NCBI GenBank assembly: GCA_964419225.1
Contig: CAYQPF010000207.1
Span: forward strand, 1 to 7,056
Reading direction: 5' to 3'
DNA from: CAYQPF01 sp964419225
GTDB taxonomy: Bacteria > Cloacimonadota > Cloacimonadia > Cloacimonadales > CAYQPF01
DNA: 7,056 nt
Below the pieces are notes generated by a model that saw only the letters and a list, made by a program, of their open reading frames with translations, had not been told where the DNA came from and made no database searches. Positions within the stretch are counted from its first letter, which is position 1; every line of letters starts with the position of its first letter. Below, piece by piece: positions 5,143-7,056 of this stretch. The position numbers were made by a program, and so were the translations under genes.

Positions 5143-6948
5143 ATGAAAACTCTATTGACTATTTTTTTGTGTCTCTTTCCAATTTTTCTTGTATGTATAA
5201 ATGAAAGAACTACACCATTGTCAGGGGTCTATACGATAGATCAAAATGGTTCAGGCTCAAGAAATTATACCAGTTTTTTAACTGCAGTAAACGAGTTGAA
5301 CACTCTGGGAATTGCAGGTCCTGTAACTTTTAATGTTAACGCAGGGCAAGTGTTTGATTATGCCCAAAACAATGGTGCAAATGCTTATGTTTTGAAAATA
5401 ACAACAACTGGAACTGCTGCTAATCCAATAGTCTTTCAGAAAAGCGGGACTGGAGCTAATCCCAGAATTAACTGCACAGGTACTACTGGTACAGATGGTG
5501 CCGGAATCCTACTAAATGGAGTCGATTACATCACTTTTGACGGAATTGATATCTTCGATGCAGGAACAACACCGACTACACATATTGACAATGGATACTT
5601 CCTTTTAAGTCTGGGTACAAGGGGCTGTAATTATATTACCATTCGTAACTGTAATATAAACATGGATAAAACCGGGCCGGATCAGATTGGAATTGTCATG
5701 TGGGCGAATAATCCTACTTCTGTTCTGGGTACTCACACCAATAATAAATTCTATAATAATACAATTGAAGATTGCTTGTATGGTGTTCTGGCTGCGGGAA
5801 CATATCAGTATTGCAGCGATAATAACGAGATTTATAATAATACGATTACTAATATTGGCAAATATGGAGTCTGGTTTACTTACCAAACAAATCTGAAAGT
5901 TTATAGCAACGAAATCAATAATGTTTCTATTAACAGTGAATGTGGGGGGATTTTTGCATACGGCTCAGGTGTAACTGCTGATATTTACAATAATAATATT
6001 CAAAGTATTTCAAGTACGACTACTGCTTTATCCTTCGGAATTTGGTTTACTTCCGGTAAGGATTTCAATATTTATGGTAATAATATTCATGGGATAAGCA
6101 GTGCAACTGGTGGTGTTGCAGGCATAACTTTGAATGATATCACAGGAACTTCCCATATTTACAAGAATACTATTTATGATTTAGCTTATACCGGTTCCGG
6201 CACCCAGGGAAACACAGGTATATGGTTAGGCAGTGCTGTTGCTCATAATGTCTATAATAACTATGTCTATGATATTAAATCTCCTAATGTTCTTACTGCT
6301 GATACCCAACCTATAACACATGGAATAAGAGTTCAGGGGACTTCTGTCGCAGGATTTTATCACAATACTGTTTACCTTAATTATAGTGCAACAGACAGTA
6401 ATAATAATGTCAGTTCAGCCTTTACTTCCCTGACCAGTAACACGGATTTAAGAAACAACATTTTTGTAAATATGGTGGATTTGTCTGCTAATACAAACTC
6501 AGCTTCTTATGCTACGGCCCTTCACTTTAACAGTGCCGGACAAATACAACTTAGATTAACGACCAATAACAACATTTATTATGCCGGTACTCCTTCCAGT
6601 AAGCATTTGATTCAAAAAGTTCTTAATTCCTGGGCAGACTCTACTCTTGCTTTGTATAAGAGTCACAGAACAACCAGGGATATGAACTCAATGACCGAGA
6701 ATCCGCCTTTTATCTCTGCTGTGTCACCTTATAATCTGCATATCCTGACAGGTGTCGCTACCCAGATTGAGTCTGGTGGTACTGCTGTCACCGCACCGGT
6801 AGTTGTTAACACCGATTTTGATAGTGAAACGAGAAATAGTTCATTTCCTGATATCGGAGCAGACGAAGGTAATTTTGTGGGCAGCGATATCAATCCTCCC
6901 AATATCTACTTCACTAATCTGACAGTTTCCGCTCTCTTGATCATCTGA
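5143..6948 (+). CDS. Exported right-handed beta-helix protein, C-terminally truncated
   Basis: A 601-residue exported protein. Residues 1-18 form a signal peptide. SGVYTIDQNGSGSRNYTSF (27-45) and the following AVNEL segment are a common opening of secreted Cloacimonadota-type surface proteins. Residues about 120-450 form a right-handed parallel beta-helix with an asparagine ladder. Copies of the pattern [IVF]-Y-x-N-x-[IV] occur near 203, 230, 253, 281, 310, 339, 370 and 405, spaced about 23-35 residues, with LRNNIFV near 436. This fold is typical of polysaccharide-acting enzymes and adhesins, but no catalytic residues can be assigned. DFDSETRN (558-565) and DIGADE (570-575) are a motif that often closes such domains. 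After DINPPN the frame continues for only 13 more residues and stops. The Ig-like or Fn3 part and the T9SS sorting domain expected after this point are missing, so the gene may be decayed or rearranged. It probably has its own promoter. Confidence 0.85.
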   Translation: MKTLLTIFLCLFPIFLVCINERTTPLSGVYTIDQNGSGSRNYTSFLTAVNELNTLGIAGPVTFNVNAGQVFDYAQNNGANAYVLKITTTGTAANPIVFQKSGTGANPRINCTGTTGTDGAGILLNGVDYITFDGIDIFDAGTTPTTHIDNGYFLLSLGTRGCNYITIRNCNINMDKTGPDQIGIVMWANNPTSVLGTHTNNKFYNNTIEDCLYGVLAAGTYQYCSDNNEIYNNTITNIGKYGVWFTYQTNLKVYSNEINNVSINSECGGIFAYGSGVTADIYNNNIQSISSTTTALSFGIWFTSGKDFNIYGNNIHGISSATGGVAGITLNDITGTSHIYKNTIYDLAYTGSGTQGNTGIWLGSAVAHNVYNNYVYDIKSPNVLTADTQPITHGIRVQGTSVAGFYHNTVYLNYSATDSNNNVSSAFTSLTSNTDLRNNIFVNMVDLSANTNSASYATALHFNSAGQIQLRLTTNNNIYYAGTPSSKHLIQKVLNSWADSTLALYKSHRTTRDMNSMTENPPFISAVSPYNLHILTGVATQIESGGTAVTAPVVVNTDFDSETRNSSFPDIGADEGNFVGSDINPPNIYFTNLTVSALLII

Positions 6949-7056
6949 CCAGTCAACAATGTTTCCATAATTGATTAAAACGGAGTAGATAACTCCTCTA
7001 ATCATAAACCTTGTTTAAATTTTAAGAAAAAAGGACCTTCGAATGTCTTTCCTTCA

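Noticed and set aside
5605..5896. Two frames overlapping the beta-helix gene (93 codons minus, 69 codons plus)
   Set aside because: They arise from the repetitive asparagine/isoleucine codons of the beta-helix and follow its periodicity in another frame. No start signals are present.
5820..6260. Possible DNA repeat or CRISPR-like array from recurring TATAATAAT units
   Set aside because: The recurrences encode the I-Y-N-N-x-I ladder of the beta-helix, vary at synonymous sites, and have no constant repeat-spacer pattern.
6906..6968. Small minus-strand frame of 20 codons plus stop
   Set aside because: The peptide looks protein-like, but it has no ribosome binding site, an in-frame stop lies just upstream, and most of it overlaps the 3' end of the beta-helix gene.
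6982..6996. Hairpin GGAGT / ACTCC downstream of the beta-helix gene
   Set aside because: The stem has five pairs and no T-tract follows on the plus strand, so it is not a credible intrinsic terminator for that gene.

Overview
The window fits a member of the Cloacimonadota (WWE1, Candidatus Cloacimonas-like). This is inference from gene content. A lysine-fermentation dehydrogenase sits beside a secreted protein with a type IX secretion (T9SS) C-terminal sorting domain and a beta-helix protein with the N-terminal style common in that phylum. The DNA is AT-rich. Four of the five genes have a perfect TTGACA hexamer upstream, and four have a strong Shine-Dalgarno sequence. Both features argue against a typical Bacteroidota genome, the other main home of T9SS, where such signals are usually weak or different.

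Layout, left to right. A four-copy heptamer tandem repeat (11-41) touches the stop codon of kdd (39-1094, minus), the L-erythro-3,5-diaminohexanoate dehydrogenase of lysine fermentation. Next on the minus strand is a structured 3' region with a strong intrinsic terminator (about 1183-1220). It belongs to a 430-residue secreted T9SS-type protein of unknown function (1331-2623). A 245-bp divergent intergenic region with outward-facing promoters separates it from rocD (2869-4119, plus), ornithine aminotransferase, in which the key active-site residues known from human OAT can be aligned. A perfect 10-bp terminator follows rocD. Its T-tract ends two bases before the start codon of an orphan NMT1/SsuA-like substrate-binding lipoprotein (4162-5028, plus). 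The last gene (5143-6948, plus), with its own TTGACA promoter, encodes an exported right-handed beta-helix protein. It stops abruptly after the beta-helix and has no sorting domain.

How the genes relate. kdd and rocD both serve amino-acid catabolism (lysine and ornithine), and they share an identical 11-bp box that begins with the -35 hexamer, TTGACATAAAC. The two large exported proteins and the lipoprotein are envelope or surface functions that are probably independently transcribed. No mobile element, CRISPR array, tRNA or rRNA was seen. I did not find a clear novel multi-gene system. The most interesting points are the shared promoter box, the terminator abutting an SD-less lipoprotein start, the missing C-terminus of the beta-helix protein, and the heptamer repeat at the kdd stop.
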